Origin: Rhizobacter terrae
GTDB lineage: Bacteria; Pseudomonadota; Gammaproteobacteria; Burkholderiales; Burkholderiaceae_C
Length of the DNA stretch: 64,000 nt
NCBI RefSeq assembly: GCF_003852895.1
Contig: NZ_QUSW01000009.1
Coordinates: 1 to 64,000 of the forward strand
Direction: 5' to 3'
Position 1 is the first letter of the stretch. Every line of letters begins with the position of its first letter. The position numbers and the translations under genes are program-made. This document shows positions 1 to 25,689 of this stretch, piece by piece. The notes below the pieces were generated by a model that saw only the letters and a list, made by a program, of their open reading frames with translations, was not told the DNA's origin and ran no database searches.

Positions 1-163
<163 letters not shown>

Positions 164-167
<4 letters not shown>

Positions 168-3100
168 CCCTGTCCGAATTGCTGGCCGAGATCCGCGGCA
201 GGAACCTGTCGCTCGCGGTGAAGGAGGGCGAACTGGTCGTCCAGGGCAAGAAGCAGGCGCTGAAGGACCCTGCCGTCGTGGCGCTGCTGCGCGAGAACAA
301 GGCGCGGCTGATCGAGGCCCTGCAATCGGGCGAGACCGTCGAAGCGCGCGCTGCCGCGATCGAGGTGCCTCCCAACGGCATTCCGCACGGATGCACCGCG
401 ATCACGCCGTCGATGCTGCCGCTGGCCGAGCTGACGCAAGAGGAGATCGACTTCATCGTGTCGGGCGTGCCCGGCGGCGCGGCCAACGTGCAGGACATCT
501 ACCAGCTGGCACCCCTGCAGGAGGGCATTCTCTTTCACCACATGATGGTGCAGGAGGGCGACCCCTACCTGCAGCACCTGCTGCTCGCCTTCGCCGACCG
601 CAGCCTGCTGCAGCGCTACATCGAGGCGCTGCAGGCGGCCGTCGAGCGCCACGACATCCTGCGCACCTCGGTCGAGTGGGAGGGCGTGTCGCGACCCGTG
701 CAGGTGGTGTGGCGCCAGGCCACGCTGCGGGTGGACGAGGTGCACGACCTCGCCGCCGATGCCGCGGCCGAACTGCGCGAGCGCTACGACCCGCGCCATC
801 ACCGCATCGACCTGACCGAGGCACCGCTGCTGCGGCTCGTGATCGCGCATGACGCGCCCAATAACCGGTGGCTGGCGCTGCAGCTCTTCCATCACCTCGT
901 GGCCGACCACACCACGCTGGACGGGCTGCAAAAGGAAGTGCAGGCCCATCTGCTCGGACTGAGCGACCGGCTGGCCGCCCCCATGCCATTTCGCAACTAC
1001 GTGGCCCAGGCGCGGCTGGGTGTGCCGGTGGAGGAACACGAAGCCTTCTTCCGCAAGATGCTCGGCGACGTGGACGAGCCGACCGCACCCTTCGGCATGC
1101 TCGATGTGCAAGGCGACGGCACGCAGATCGAAGAGGCGCGCCGAGTGGTCGAGCCGGGGCTGGCGGCCCGCATGCGCGAGCGCGCCCGCACGCTGGGCGT
1201 GAGCACCGCAGCGCTGTGCCACGTGGCCTGGGCGATGGTCCTGGCGCGGGTTTCCGCACGCGAGGACGTCGTCTTCGGCACGGTGCTGTTCGGCCGCATG
1301 CAAGGCGGCGCCGCCGCCGACCGCGTGCTGGGCATGTTCATCAACACCTTGCCGATCCGCATCACCGTGGGCGGGCAGGGCGCGCAGGCCGGCGTGGCCC
1401 AGGCGCAGGCACTGCTGGCGCGGCTGCTGCGGCATGAACATGCGCCGCTGGCCATCGCGCAGCGCTGCAGCGCCATCGGCGGCGGTCGCCCCTTGTTCAG
1501 CGCCTTCTTGAACTACCGCCATTCCGCCCAGGCCGTCGATGCGTCGCCCGAGGCCGCGACCGCATGGTCCGGCGTGCAGGTGCTGGGTGGCGAAGAGCGG
1601 ACGAACTACCCGTTCAGCCTGGATGTCGACGATTTCGGCGAGGCCTTCGCGCTCACGGCGCAGGTCCGCCCGCCCATCGACCCTGACCGCGTCTGCGCCT
1701 GCATGCACACGGCGCTCGCGCGACTGGTCGATGCGCTGGAACACGCGCCGCAGACCCCGCTGTCGGACATCGACGTGATGCCCGACGAGGAACGCCGGCT
1801 GCTTGCGCAATGGAACCAGACCGATGATCCGCAGGCCGACGACCCCTGCCTGCACGAACTCGTCGAAACGCAGGCGCGGCGCCAGCCCGGGGCCGTGGCG
1901 CTGCTGCACGGCCTCCACACCCTGGCCTACGGCGAATTGAACGGGCGGGCCAACCAGCTCGCCCGCCACCTCCGAAGCCAGGGTGTGGGACCCGACGTGT
2001 GCGTGGGCGTGTGCATGCAACGGGGTATGGACACCGTGATGGCATTGCTGGCCGTGCTCAAGGCCGGTGGTGCCTACGTGCCGCTCGACCCGGACTACCC
2101 GTCGCAGCGCCTCGAACTCATGATCCGGGACTGCGAAGCCGCCGTGGTGCTCGTCAACAGCGACTCGCATGCCGCGCTTCTTGCCGTGCAGGAAGCCCTG
2201 GGACAGGGACTGCGGATCGTCGACGTGCAAGCCGATGCCGCCGAGTGGGCCGGGCTGCCCGCCGACGACCTCGGACGAGACGGCCTCACACCGGAACACC
2301 TCGCCTATGTGATCTACACCTCCGGCTCCACCGGCGAGCCCAAGGGCGTGATGGTGCCGCATCGCTCGGTGTGCAACCAGATCCGCTCGTTGCAGCAGCG
2401 CCTCGGCCTGGTGCCGCAGGACCGCCTGCTGCAGTTCTACCGGCTGGCCTTCGACGTGAGCGTCGAGGAGATCTTCTGCAGCCTGTGCAGCGGTGCCAGC
2501 CTGGTGCTGCGCACGCCCGAATGGCTGGCCGACGCTGCGACGTTCTGGAGCCTGTGCGCGAGCCATGGCGTGACCCTGCTGGACCTTCCGACGCTGTTCT
2601 GGGAGCACCTGGTGCAAGACAGCCAGGCGGCCATTCCGGCGACGCTGCGCCGCGTGGTCATCGGCGGCGATGCCGTCAGCAGTGCCGCACTCAAGGCCTG
2701 GTTCACCCGCGCCGGCCACAGGCCTGCGCTGGCCAATGCCTACGGTCCCACCGAAACGACGATCAACGCCACGCTGCACGAACCCGCGGGCTGGGACCTG
2801 GCCTCGCTGTCCATCGGCCGGCCGCTGGCCAACATGCGCGTCCACCTGCTCGATGCACGCCGCCGGCCGGTGCCCATCGGGGCGGTGGGCGAGATTCACA
2901 TCGCCGGCCCGGGCGTGGCCCGCGGCTACCTCAACCGGCCGGAACTGACGGCCGAGCGATTCATCGTCGTGCCGGGCCTGGAGGATTCACCCGTGCGCCT
3001 GTACCGCACCGGCGACCTCGGGCGGCATCTGCCCGACGGCAGCATCCAGTTCCTGGGCCGCAACGACTTCCAGGTCAAGGTGCGGGGCTTTCGCGTGGAG

Positions 3101-6100
3101 CTGGAGGAAATCGAGGCCTGCCTCGCACGGCACCCCGCGGTGTGGGAGGCGGTGGTGGTCGCGTTCGGCGAGCGGGCGGGCGACAAGCGGCTGGTGGCGT
3201 ACTACACGCCGTCTCCTGCGGCGGCAGGCGAGGTGTCGGCCGACGAGCTTCGCACCCACCTGCTGGACAGCCTGCCCGAGTACATGGTGCCGTCCTTGTA
3301 CGTGATGATGGGTGAGTTCCCGCACACGGCCAACGGCAAGCTCGACCGTGCCGCACTGCCGCATCCGGACCTGGCCACGCTGGCCGGGGGCGACGATGAA
3401 GCGCCGGCCACGCCGGTGGAAGCCGCCATCGCGAAGGTCTGGGCCGCGGCGCTCAAGCTGGAGCGCGTGGGCCGCGACGGCCACTTCTTCGAACTGGGCG
3501 GGCATTCGCTGCTGGCCATCAGCGTGGTCGAACGCCTGCGGCGCGAAGGCCTGCGCACCGATGTTCGCACGCTGTTCGCCAAGCCGACCGTGCGTTCGCT
3601 GGCGGCGGCCATCGCCGGCAGCCAGGCGAACGAGGCACCGCGCGTGCCGCCCAACCGCATCGCCGCGGGATGCAAGCACATCACGCCCGACATGCTGCCG
3701 CTGGTCGCGCTGGACGAAGCCGCCATCCAGCGCATCGTCGACGCAGTGCCGGGCGGCGCGCGCAACATCCAGGACATCTACCCGCTGGCACCGCTGCAGG
3801 AGGGGATGCTCTTCCATCACCTGATGTCCGAAACCGGCGACGTGTACCTCACGCCGATGCTGTTTGGTTTCGACACCCGCGCGCGCGCCGACGAGTTCCT
3901 GCGCGCCCTGCAGGCGGTGGTCGACCGGCACGACATCTTCCGCAGCGCGGTGATGTGGGAAGGGCTGCCCGAACCCGTGCAGGTGGTGTGGCGCCAGGCG
4001 CCGCTGGTGGTGCAGGAGGCGACAGTCGATGCGGCCGCGGGTGATGCCGGCGAACAGCTTCGCGAGCGCTTCGACACGCGGCGCCATCGGCTGGACATCC
4101 GGACCGCGCCGCTCATGCACGTCGTCCTGGCGCATGACGCGGCCCAGGCACGCTGGGTGGCGCTGCTGCGCTTTCATCACCTGGCCGGCGACCACACCAC
4201 GATGGAGGTGCTGCGCGAGGAGATGCAGGCCTTCCTGGCGGGGCGCGAAGCAGATCTTGCGGCGTCCATTCCATTTCGCGAGTTCGTCGCGCAAGCCCGC
4301 CTGGGCGTAGCGCGCGAGGAACACGAGGCCTTCTTCCGCGGCATGCTCGGTGACGTGAGCGAGCCCAGCGCGCCCTTCGGCCTGCTGGACACGCGCGGCG
4401 ACGGCTCGGACATCGTGCAGGCACAGGTCACGGTCGAACGCTCGCTCGCAATCCGGCTGCGCGAGTGCGCGCGATCGCTGGGCATCGGCACGGCGAGCCT
4501 TGCCCACCTTGCCTTTGCACGCGTGCTCGGCAGCCTCTGCGGACGCAGCGATGTGGTCTTCGGCACCTTGCTGTTCGGCCGCATGCATGGCGCCGAGGGG
4601 GCGGATCGCGTCCCGGGCCTGTTCATCAACACCTTGCCGATCCGGCTCGACCTGGGTCGAGAGACTGCGAAGCGCGCCGCGTTGCGCACTCACGAGCTGC
4701 TGACGCAATTGATGCGCCACGAACACGCTCCGCTGTCGCTGGCCCAGCGCTGCAGCGCGGTGCAGTCGCCCACCCCCTTGTTCGGTGCGCTGCTGAACTA
4801 CCGCCACAGCGCCTTCGCTGCGCAGCCGCTCGACGAGCCGGCTCGCGAGGCTTGGGAGGGCGTGAGTTTTCTCGGCGGGGAGGAGCGGACGAACTTTCCG
4901 CTCACGCTGGCGATGGATGACTGGGGTGACGCGGGTTTCGGACTGACGGCGCAGGTGCAGGCGTCCATCGATCCGATGCGCGTGTGCGGCTACATGCACG
5001 AGGTGCTGGCGCAACTGGCCGAAGCGCTGCAGGGCGCACCCGACACGCCGGTGGGCAAGCTCAACGTGCTGCCGGCGACCGAATGCCACCTGTTGCTGGA
5101 GGATTGGAACGCGACCGGGCTGCCTTTGCCTGGGCCGGAGGGACCCTGCATCCACGAGCTGTTCGAGGCGCATGCGGCCCAGGCCCCATCGGCCATCGCG
5201 GTGCTGCACGGTGACGACCGGCTCAGCTATGCCGAACTGAACGAGCAGGCCAACCGCCTGGCGCACCACCTGATCGGCCTGGGCATCCGGCCCGAGGACC
5301 GCGTCGCGGTCTGCCTCGTGCGTGGCTTCGAGATGGTGGTGGCCGTGCTGGCCGTGCTCAAGGCCGGTGGTGCCTACGTGCCGCTGGACCCTGCGTATCC
5401 AGCCGAACGCCTGCAGCACATGCTGCAAGACAGCGCCCCGTCCGCCTTGCTGGTGAGCGGCGGGCTGCCGCATGGCCTGCAACCGCCGCCGGCCACGGTG
5501 CTGGACCTGCACGCCGATGCGCCGCGGTGGCGTGACGAGCCGGCGCACAACCCCGACAGGGCGGCGCTCGGCCTGGGACCAGCCCACCTGGCCTACGTGA
5601 TCTACACCTCCGGCTCCACCGGCGCCGCCAAGGGGGTGATGGTGGAGCACGGCACGCTGGTGGCGTCGCAGGCGGCGCGCCTGCAGGTGTACGGCCGCTA
5701 CGAGCGCTTCCTGCTGTTGTCGTCTCTGGCCTTCGACAGTTCGGTGGCCGGGCTGTTCGGCACGCTGGCCTCGGGCGGCACGTTGTGCCTGCCGCGCCAG
5801 CAGGACGCACTCTCGCTGCCGGCGCTGCGCGCGGCGGTTCGCGGCTGGGGTGTCACCGGCCTGCTGTGCGTCCCGTCGTTGCTGCAGGTGCTGCTCGCGG
5901 AGGCACGGGGCGATGAACTGGACAGCCTGGACACGGTGATCGTGGCGGGCGAGGCCTGCCCGCCGTCGCTCGTGGCCCAGGCCGCCCGGGTGATCCCGCG
6001 GGCGGTGCTCTACAATGAATACGGTCCGACCGAGAACACGGTGTGGGCCACCGTCGCGCGCTGCACGGCGTCGGCCGATGCGACGCTGGTGCCCATCGGT

Positions 6101-9100
6101 CGCCCGATCGCCAACACGCGCGTCTATGTGCTGGATGTGCGCGGCCAACCCGTGCCGCTGGGCGTGGCGGGCGAGTTGCACATCGGCGGCGCGCTGGTCG
6201 CGCGTGGTTACCTGAACCGGCCCGAACTCACCGCCGAGCGCTTCGTGGCGGATCCGTTCTCGGACCGGCCGCAGGCCCGCATGTACAAGACCGGCGACCT
6301 GGTGCGCTACCTGCCTGACGGCCATCTCGAGTTCCTCGGCCGCAACGACCACCAGGTGAAGATCCGCGGCGTGCGCATCGAACTGGGCGAGATCGAGGCT
6401 CAGCTCGCACGGCATCCGCAGGTGGGCGAAGCGGCGGTGATCGCGCGCGAAGACATTGCGGGCGACAAGCGCCTGGTGGCCTATGTCACGCCACGTGCGG
6501 GAGCCGGACACGCGCCGGGTCCCGACACCTTGCGCGCGCACCTGCTGGCCGCGCTGCCTGATGTGATGGTGCCGACGGCCTATGTCGTGCTCGAGCGCCT
6601 GCCCGTCAACGTCAATGGCAAGCTCGACCGCAAGGCCTTGCCTGCGCCCGACAGCACGGCCCGGGCTGCGCCTGCGGCCCACGTGCCCGCACGCAGCGAG
6701 GCCGAGCATCTCGTCGCCGGCATCTGGAAAGACATCCTTCATGCGGCCGACGTGGGGATGGACGACAACTTCTTCGACCTCGGCGGCCACTCGCTCCTGA
6801 TGGTCCAGCTGCACAGCCGGCTGTCGGAAGCCTTCGGCCACCAGTTCCCGCTGATCGACCTGTTCAAGCACACCACGGTCGCGGCGCAGGCCGCCCAACT
6901 GTCGCCTCAACAGGCCATCGAAACCGCGCATCCTGTGCGAATGCTGCCGCGCCGCGCCGAGACCACCGACATCGCCGTGATCGGCATGGCGGGCCGCTTC
7001 CCCGGAGCGCGAAACGTCGACGAGTTCTGGCAGAACCTGAGACGCGGCCTCGAAAGTGTCGAGCGCCTGACCGACGACATGCTGCGCGCGCACGGTGTTC
7101 CTGAAGAACAACTGGCCGACCCGCACTACGTCAAGTCCGAGGTCACATCGATCGATGACATCGATTGTTTCGATGCCCGCTTCTTCCGGTTCAACCCCCG
7201 CGATGCGCAGGTGATGGACCCGCAGCAGCGGCTGTTCCTCGAAGCCGCCTGGCACGCGCTGGAGCATGCGGGCTGCGACCCGCAGCGCTTCGGCGGACGC
7301 ATCGGCGTCTATGCCGGGCAGGACAACAGCCAGTACCTGGCCGAGAACCTGCTGGGCAATCCGCGCGTGGCCGAGATCTCCAGCGCCTACCAGGTGAGCA
7401 TCGGCAACCAGGCCGCCTCGCTCGCTTCGCAGGTGGCCTACCGGCTGAACCTCCGGGGCCCGGCCATGTCGGTGCAGACGGCGTGCTCCACGTCGGCGGT
7501 CGCCGTGCACCTGGCCTGCCAGGCCATCGCGAACGGCGAGTGCGAGATGGCACTCGCCGGCGGCGTGTCGCTCACCCTGGGCCATGGCGGCTACACCTAC
7601 ACGCCCGACGGCATCCTCTCGCCGGACGGGCACTGCCGGCCCTTCGACGCGAAGGCCCAGGGCACCACGCCGGGCAGCGGCCTGGGGCTGGTCGTCCTCA
7701 AGCCGCTGGTGGAGGCACTGCGCGACGGCGACACGGTGCACGCGGTCATCAAGGGCTCGGCCGTCAACAACGACGGATCGCAGAAGGTCGGCTTCACGGC
7801 ACCGAGCGAGGACGGCCAGGTCGAGGTGATCCAGCAGGCGCTGGCACGGGCCGGGGTCGATCCTTCGACCATCGGCTACGTCGAGGCGCACGGCACCGGC
7901 ACGGTGCTGGGCGACCCGATCGAGGCGGCGGCGCTGGCCAGGGTCTTCGGCCCGTCGATGCGCGACGGCGCGCGCTGCGCCATCGGCTCGGTGAAGAGCA
8001 ACATCGGCCACCTCGACAGCGCCGCGGGCATCGCCGGCATCATCAAGACGGTGCTGGCGCTCGAACATCGGCAACTGCCGCCGAGCCTGAACTTCAAGGA
8101 GCCGAATCCGCACATCGACTGGGCCCGGGGACCCTTGCAGGTCAACGCGCAGCTGAACGACTGGACAGTGCCGGCGGACCAGCCGCGCCGTGCCGGGGTG
8201 AGCTCCTTCGGCATCGGCGGCACCAACGTCCATCTCGTGCTGGAAGAGGCGCCGCCTGCTGCGCCCACCGAGGCGGCGCGCGGCGAGCATTTGCTCATCG
8301 TCTCTGCGCAGACCGCGCAGGCCCTGGATGAAGGGGCATCGCGGCTCGCAGCGCACCTGCAGGCGCATCCTGATGTCAACCTGGCGGATATCGCCTTCAC
8401 TTTGCAGCTCGGACGGCAGGCGTTGCCGCATCGGCGAGCAGTCGTCGCGCGTGATGTCCACGATGCGGTTCGGGTGCTCGGGCAGCGCACCACCGTGCGC
8501 GCCGAAGCCCTTGCACCGGCACGGCCGCCCACGCTCGTCTTCATGTTCACCGGCCAGGGCGCGCAGCACGTGAACATGGGCCGGGGCCTGTACGACACCG
8601 AACCCGTGTTCCGCCAGGCGCTGGAGCGCTGCGCCGAGCTGCTCGCGCCGCACCTCGGAACGAACCTGCTGGACTTGCTCTACCCCGCACAGGCGGACGA
8701 GGCACAGGCCCGCGAGCGTCTCAACGAGACCGCGTTCACCCAGCCCGCGCTGTTCGCCGTCGAGTACGCCATGGCGCAGTTGTGGGCCTCGTGGGGCGTG
8801 AAACCACAGGCCATGATCGGCCACAGCATCGGCGAATACGTCGCGGCTCACCTGGCGGGTGTTTTCACGCTGGAAGACGCGCTGGCACTCGTTGCGCGGC
8901 GCGGCGCGCTGATGCAGGCACAGCCGCGCGGCGCGATGCTCAGCGTGCCCCTGCCGGCTGCCGAACTGGTGCCTCTGCTGGATGGCATGCTCGCCCTGGC
9001 GGCCGTGAACGCACCGCGCCTTTGCGTGGTGTCGGGCACGTGCGAGGCCATCGACGCGCTGGCGGCACGCCTGCGTGGACGAGGCATCGAGTGCACGCGG

Positions 9101-11595
9101 CTGCACACCTCGCACGCCTTCCACTCGTCCATGATGGAGCCGGTGCTGAAGGACTTTGCCGAGTGCGTGGCCGGGGTGCCGCGGCACGCGCCCCGGCTGC
9201 CTTTCGTCTCCAACCTCACCGGTACCTGGATCACCGCCGACGAGGCCTGCGACCCGGCCTACTGGGCACGGCATCTGCGTGAAGGCGTGCGCTTCTCCGA
9301 CGGCATCGCGCTGCTGCTCGCGCAAGACAAGCCGCTGCTGCTGGAGGTCGGCCCCGGCCGCACCCTGGCCACGCTGGCGCGGCAGCACCAGGCGCCTGTG
9401 GTGCTGGGTTCCATGCTGGCCGCGCATCAGCGCAGCTACGAAGGCGATCGGGAGAGCGACCACGCCCATGTGCTCGCCAGCCTCGGGCAGCTTTGGACAG
9501 CCGGCGTGGACGTCGACTGGCGAGGCCTGCATGCGAGCGCGCGGCGGCGCGTGCCGCTGCCGGGCTATGCCTTCGCGAAGGAGCGCCACTGGATCGATCC
9601 GCCATCGCGCGATGCCTTGCCCGACGCGGTGCCCCGCAAGCGGTCGGATCCCGCGGACTGGCTCTACGAACCATCATGGACCCGCAGCACGCTGCCGGTT
9701 TCTGCGCCTGCCCACGCACGGACGAACGCAGCGTGGCTTCTCTTCCTGGACGAAGGCGGCCTGGCATTGCGCGTGGCGCAGCTGCTGCAGGCGCGCGGCA
9801 CGCGTGTCATCACGGTGCGCGCCGGCCACGCCATGCGCCTCGTCGGCGTCGACGCATTCACCATCGATCCGATGCAGCCCGCGGACTATCGGGCCTTGCT
9901 GCGCCAGCTGACGGCAGACCGCGCGATGCCGTCGACCGTCATCCACGCCTGGAACGTCGGCGGCCGGCTGGCGGGCGCCAGCGCGATGGAAGAGCTGCAG
10001 CGTGCCGAGTCCATGGGCTTTGACAGCCTCGTGCTGTTGGCGCAGGCACTGGAAGACCATCGCGGGGCCGGTGAGGCGGTGCGCATCCATGCCGTGTGCG
10101 ACCAGCTCCATGCCGTGCTGGGTGACGAGGCCGTGCAGCCGGCGAAGGCCTTGCTGCTGGGCCCGTCGCAGGTCATCGGCTGCGAGTACCCGAACATCCG
10201 TTGCACGACCGTCGACGTGGTGGCGCCGCTGCCGGGCAGCGACGCCGAATCCGTGCTGGCCGAGCAGTTGATCGCCCAGGCCGAAGCATCGGACGACGCC
10301 CCGGTGGTGGCCTACCGCGGACGGCATCGCTGGGTGCGCACGCTGCAAGCCTTGCGTGCCGATGATGCGCCGGTTCGCTCGCATCGGCTGCGCGAGCAGG
10401 GCGTCTACCTCGTGACCGGCGGGCTCGGCGGCGTCGGGCTGTCGCTGGCCGAGCACCTGCTGCGCCGGTTCCGCGCGCGCGTGGTGCTGGTGGGACGCAC
10501 CCCGTTGCCGTCGCGCGAACGCTGGGAGCCGCTGTCGGCGCACGACGGCGCCACGAGCGAGCGCATCGAGAAGCTGCTCGCCCTCGAGGCGCTCGGCGGC
10601 GAGCTGGCGGTCGAATGCGCCGACGTCACCGACATCGGCCAGATGCGTGCCGTGATCGAGCGCACGCACGAGCGCTTCGGTGCACTGCATGGGGTGATCC
10701 ATGCGGCCGGTGTGGCCGGCGGCGAACTGATCCAGCAGAAGACCCCGCGCAGCGGTGGCGCGGTGCTCGATCCCAAGGTCAAGGGCACGCTGGTGCTGGA
10801 TGAATTGCTGCACGGCGCTGCGTTGGACTTCCTCGTCCTGTGCTCGTCCCTCGCGTCGCTCGACGGGTTCGCGGGAGAGACCGACTACGGCGCGGCCAAT
10901 GCTTTTCTCGATGCCTTCGCGCAGCGCAATGCGCAGCGCGGCGGGCCGTTCACCGTGTCCATCCACTGGGACACCTGGCAGTCGGTCGGCATGGCCGCGG
11001 CGGCGTCGCAGCGCATCGCATCGCCCTTGCATCGGGCCGCCAGCCTGGCGCACGGCCTGCTGCCGGCGGAAGGCGGCGAGACCTTCGAGCGCATCCTGGC
11101 ACTCGGCCTGCCTGAGGTGGCGGTGTGCACGCGCGACGTCGAGCGCCTGCTCGCGCTGCGCCGCGCGGCACAGGCCACGCCGGCGCAGTCGCTCCCTGCG
11201 ACGCACGAGCCGGGCGGCGATGAATTGCCTGACGACCACGTGCCGCCCAGCAACCACATCGAAGAGTCGATCGCGGCCATGTGGCGCGCCTTGCTCGGCG
11301 TCGAGCGCGTGGGCATCCACGACGACTTCTTCGAGCTTGGCGGGCACTCGCTGCTGGCCACGCAGCTGGCGTCGCGCATCCGGCAGCAGTTCTCGGTGCA
11401 GCTGCCTCTGCGCCAGTTGATCGACGCACCGACGGTCGCTGCGACCGCGCAGGTCGTCGCGCACGAAATGCTCGCGGGCGTGGCCGCCGACGACATGGAC
11501 AGCGTGCAGGCCTTGCTGGCGGAAGTGCAGCGCATGTCGGCCGACGAACTCGCCCTCCAGCGGGGCATGACACCGGTGAACGGAGAGAGTGAGCA

Positions 11596-11599
<4 letters not shown>
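164..11599 (+). CDS. Hybrid NRPS-PKS: docking-C-A-PCP-C-A-PCP-KS-AT-KR-ACP
   Basis: This 3811-residue cytoplasmic assembly-line enzyme adds two amino acids and one malonate. Approximate domains: TubC-type docking 1-55, C1 70-545, A1 547-1068, PCP1 1083-1150 (Ser1115), C2 1160-1636, A2 1643-2160, PCP2 2176-2248 (Ser2210), KS 2266-2696 (Cys2441, His2576, His2616), AT 2788-3100 (Ser2888 in GHSIGEY), KR about 3166-3630 (GGLGGVG near 3413, Tyr3575), ACP 3694-3766 (Ser3729). The AT motif HAFH at 2984-2987 points to malonyl-CoA. C1 and C2 carry the HHxxxxxGD motif of dual condensation/epimerisation domains. The A1 pocket reads D-V-E-D-V-G-A-I-N-K, nearest to arginine codes as I remember them; A2 reads D-S-A-C-I-A-E-V-W-K and I cannot assign it. 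No DH or ER is seen, so the PKS unit should leave a beta-hydroxyl. The GTG start overlaps the previous stop, and the end overlaps the next ATG. Confidence 0.95.
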
Positions 11600-24033
<12,434 letters not shown>

Positions 24034-24051
24034 GCATCCACGACCGAGACC

Positions 24052-25689
24052 ATGAAGACCGTGTACCTGCAACCCAACGTCGCCTTCGAACCGCTGATCT
24101 GCCGCTGGTATGCGTGGCCCTTCCTGATGGCGCCGGCCACGCTGTCGCTGGTGATGAAGAACCGCCTGCTGCCCATCCTCGAGTCTTTCGTCGAGGACCC
24201 GGAGTTCCACCGCTCGGCCGTGCGCAACCCGAAGATGCGCGGCGGCCCCTTCGTCGACCATGACGGCGACGTGGCCGCGGCCGAGACGCTGCTCGCGCAG
24301 ATGCGCAGCAGCGTGCGACCGCAGCTCGAACTGGCCCAGGCGCTGGAGAAGGCCACCGAGCTGCTGGAGCAGACCGGCAAGGGCAACTCGCTCGAACCCC
24401 TGTACGAGCGCATTCCGCAGCCCTTGCGCGGCGTCGTGGAGCTGGGCTACGACCTGCACAACCACGCCTCCTTGCGCCTGATCGAGCCGCTGCTGTATGC
24501 GGACGCGCTGTACGACACGTCCTTGCAGTCGGTGTTCCTGCGGCCCATGGGCAGCAAGCCGAGGCCGTTCGTCATGAGCACGCCGCTGATCGACTGTTCG
24601 GGCGGCGTGCTGGTGAACGCACCGTTCGCCGATCCCTTGTGGGACGAACTGGCACGCGCGCGGGAAGAGGGGCTCGACGAGCCGGCCTTCGCCTCGCTGC
24701 GCTCGCGCGTGCAGCAGCACTGCGCCGACATGACCCGCTTCGACAGCCTCTTCACCGAGACACCGCCAGCGATCCGCCATTCAGCCCCGCCGCAGGACGG
24801 GGTGCGCGTGCGCTATTTCGGCCATGCGACGCTGTTGATCGAAGGGGCGGGCCAGTCGGTGCTGGTGGACCCGAGCTTCGCCTATTCCGCTTCCGCAGGG
24901 CTGGACTGCTTCGACTTCCACGACCTGCCGCAGCACATCGACTACCTGCTGCTGACGCACAACCACCAGGACCACGTGCTGTTCGAGTTCCTGCTGCAGC
25001 TGCGGCACCGGGTGGGCACGGTGGTGGTGCCCAAGTCCAACGGCGGTTTCCTGCAGGACCCGTCGCTCAGGATGATCCTCGAAAAGGTCGGATTCAAGTC
25101 GGTGATGGAGCTCGACGAGCTGGGCACGATCGCCCTGGGAGATGGTTCGATCACCGGCCTGCCTTTCCTGGGCGAGCACAGCGACCTGCACATCCGTTCC
25201 AAGCTCGGTTATGCGGTGGAACTGGCCGGCAAGCGCGTGATGTGCCTGGCCGACTCCAACAACCTGGACACTGCGATGTACCGGCGCATTGCGCGCCTGG
25301 TCCCGTCGCCGGACCTGATGTTCATCGGCATGGAGTGCGAAGGCGGCCCGATGTCGTGGCTGTACGGCAGCTTCCTCACCAAGCGGCTGAGCCGCGAGCA
25401 CGACGAGGCACGCCGGCTCAACGGCTCGAACTTCGCCCGCGCCAAGTCCATCATCGACGACCTGCGCCCACGCGGCGTCTTCGTCTATGCCATGGGAGCC
25501 GAACCCTGGTTCTCGCACATCACGAGCATCGTGTACGACGAACGCTCGATTCCCATCGTGGAATCCAACAAGCTCATCGACTACTGCATGACGCGCGACA
25601 TCCCTGCTGAGCGGCTGTACGGCAAGCGAGAGATCGCCTTGACGCAGCAGGCCACCGGGTCGGTCGGCGTGAACCAGGACACCCCATGA
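24052..25689 (+). CDS. CmlA-type diiron beta-hydroxylase (metallo-beta-lactamase fold)
   Basis: The 545-residue protein has an N-terminal domain of about 240 residues and a metallo-beta-lactamase-like domain. It matches the architecture and length of CmlA, the diiron oxygenase that beta-hydroxylates an aryl amino acid while it is tethered to an NRPS carrier protein. The metal motif HNHQDH lies at residues 303-308. A glutamate sits at 375 and an aspartate at 401. As I recall, the CmlA iron ligands include HxHxDH at 305-310, Glu377 and Asp403, so the spacing agrees with a constant offset of two. A glutamate in that place separates this family from hydrolytic zinc enzymes. The gene follows the synthetase by 18 bases and overlaps the next ATG. 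The tyrosine loaded by A4 is the likeliest substrate. An ordinary MBL hydrolase is the alternative. Confidence 0.75.
   Translation: MKTVYLQPNVAFEPLICRWYAWPFLMAPATLSLVMKNRLLPILESFVEDPEFHRSAVRNPKMRGGPFVDHDGDVAAAETLLAQMRSSVRPQLELAQALEKATELLEQTGKGNSLEPLYERIPQPLRGVVELGYDLHNHASLRLIEPLLYADALYDTSLQSVFLRPMGSKPRPFVMSTPLIDCSGGVLVNAPFADPLWDELARAREEGLDEPAFASLRSRVQQHCADMTRFDSLFTETPPAIRHSAPPQDGVRVRYFGHATLLIEGAGQSVLVDPSFAYSASAGLDCFDFHDLPQHIDYLLLTHNHQDHVLFEFLLQLRHRVGTVVVPKSNGGFLQDPSLRMILEKVGFKSVMELDELGTIALGDGSITGLPFLGEHSDLHIRSKLGYAVELAGKRVMCLADSNNLDTAMYRRIARLVPSPDLMFIGMECEGGPMSWLYGSFLTKRLSREHDEARRLNGSNFARAKSIIDDLRPRGVFVYAMGAEPWFSHITSIVYDERSIPIVESNKLIDYCMTRDIPAERLYGKREIALTQQATGSVGVNQDTP

Noticed and set aside
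2987-9589. Minus-strand open frame of 2200 codons inside the first synthetase gene
   Set aside because: It is a shadow of the high-GC synthetase: composition rich in His, Arg, Gln and Ala, no domain, no ribosome site, and the opposite strand has complete NRPS-PKS domains.
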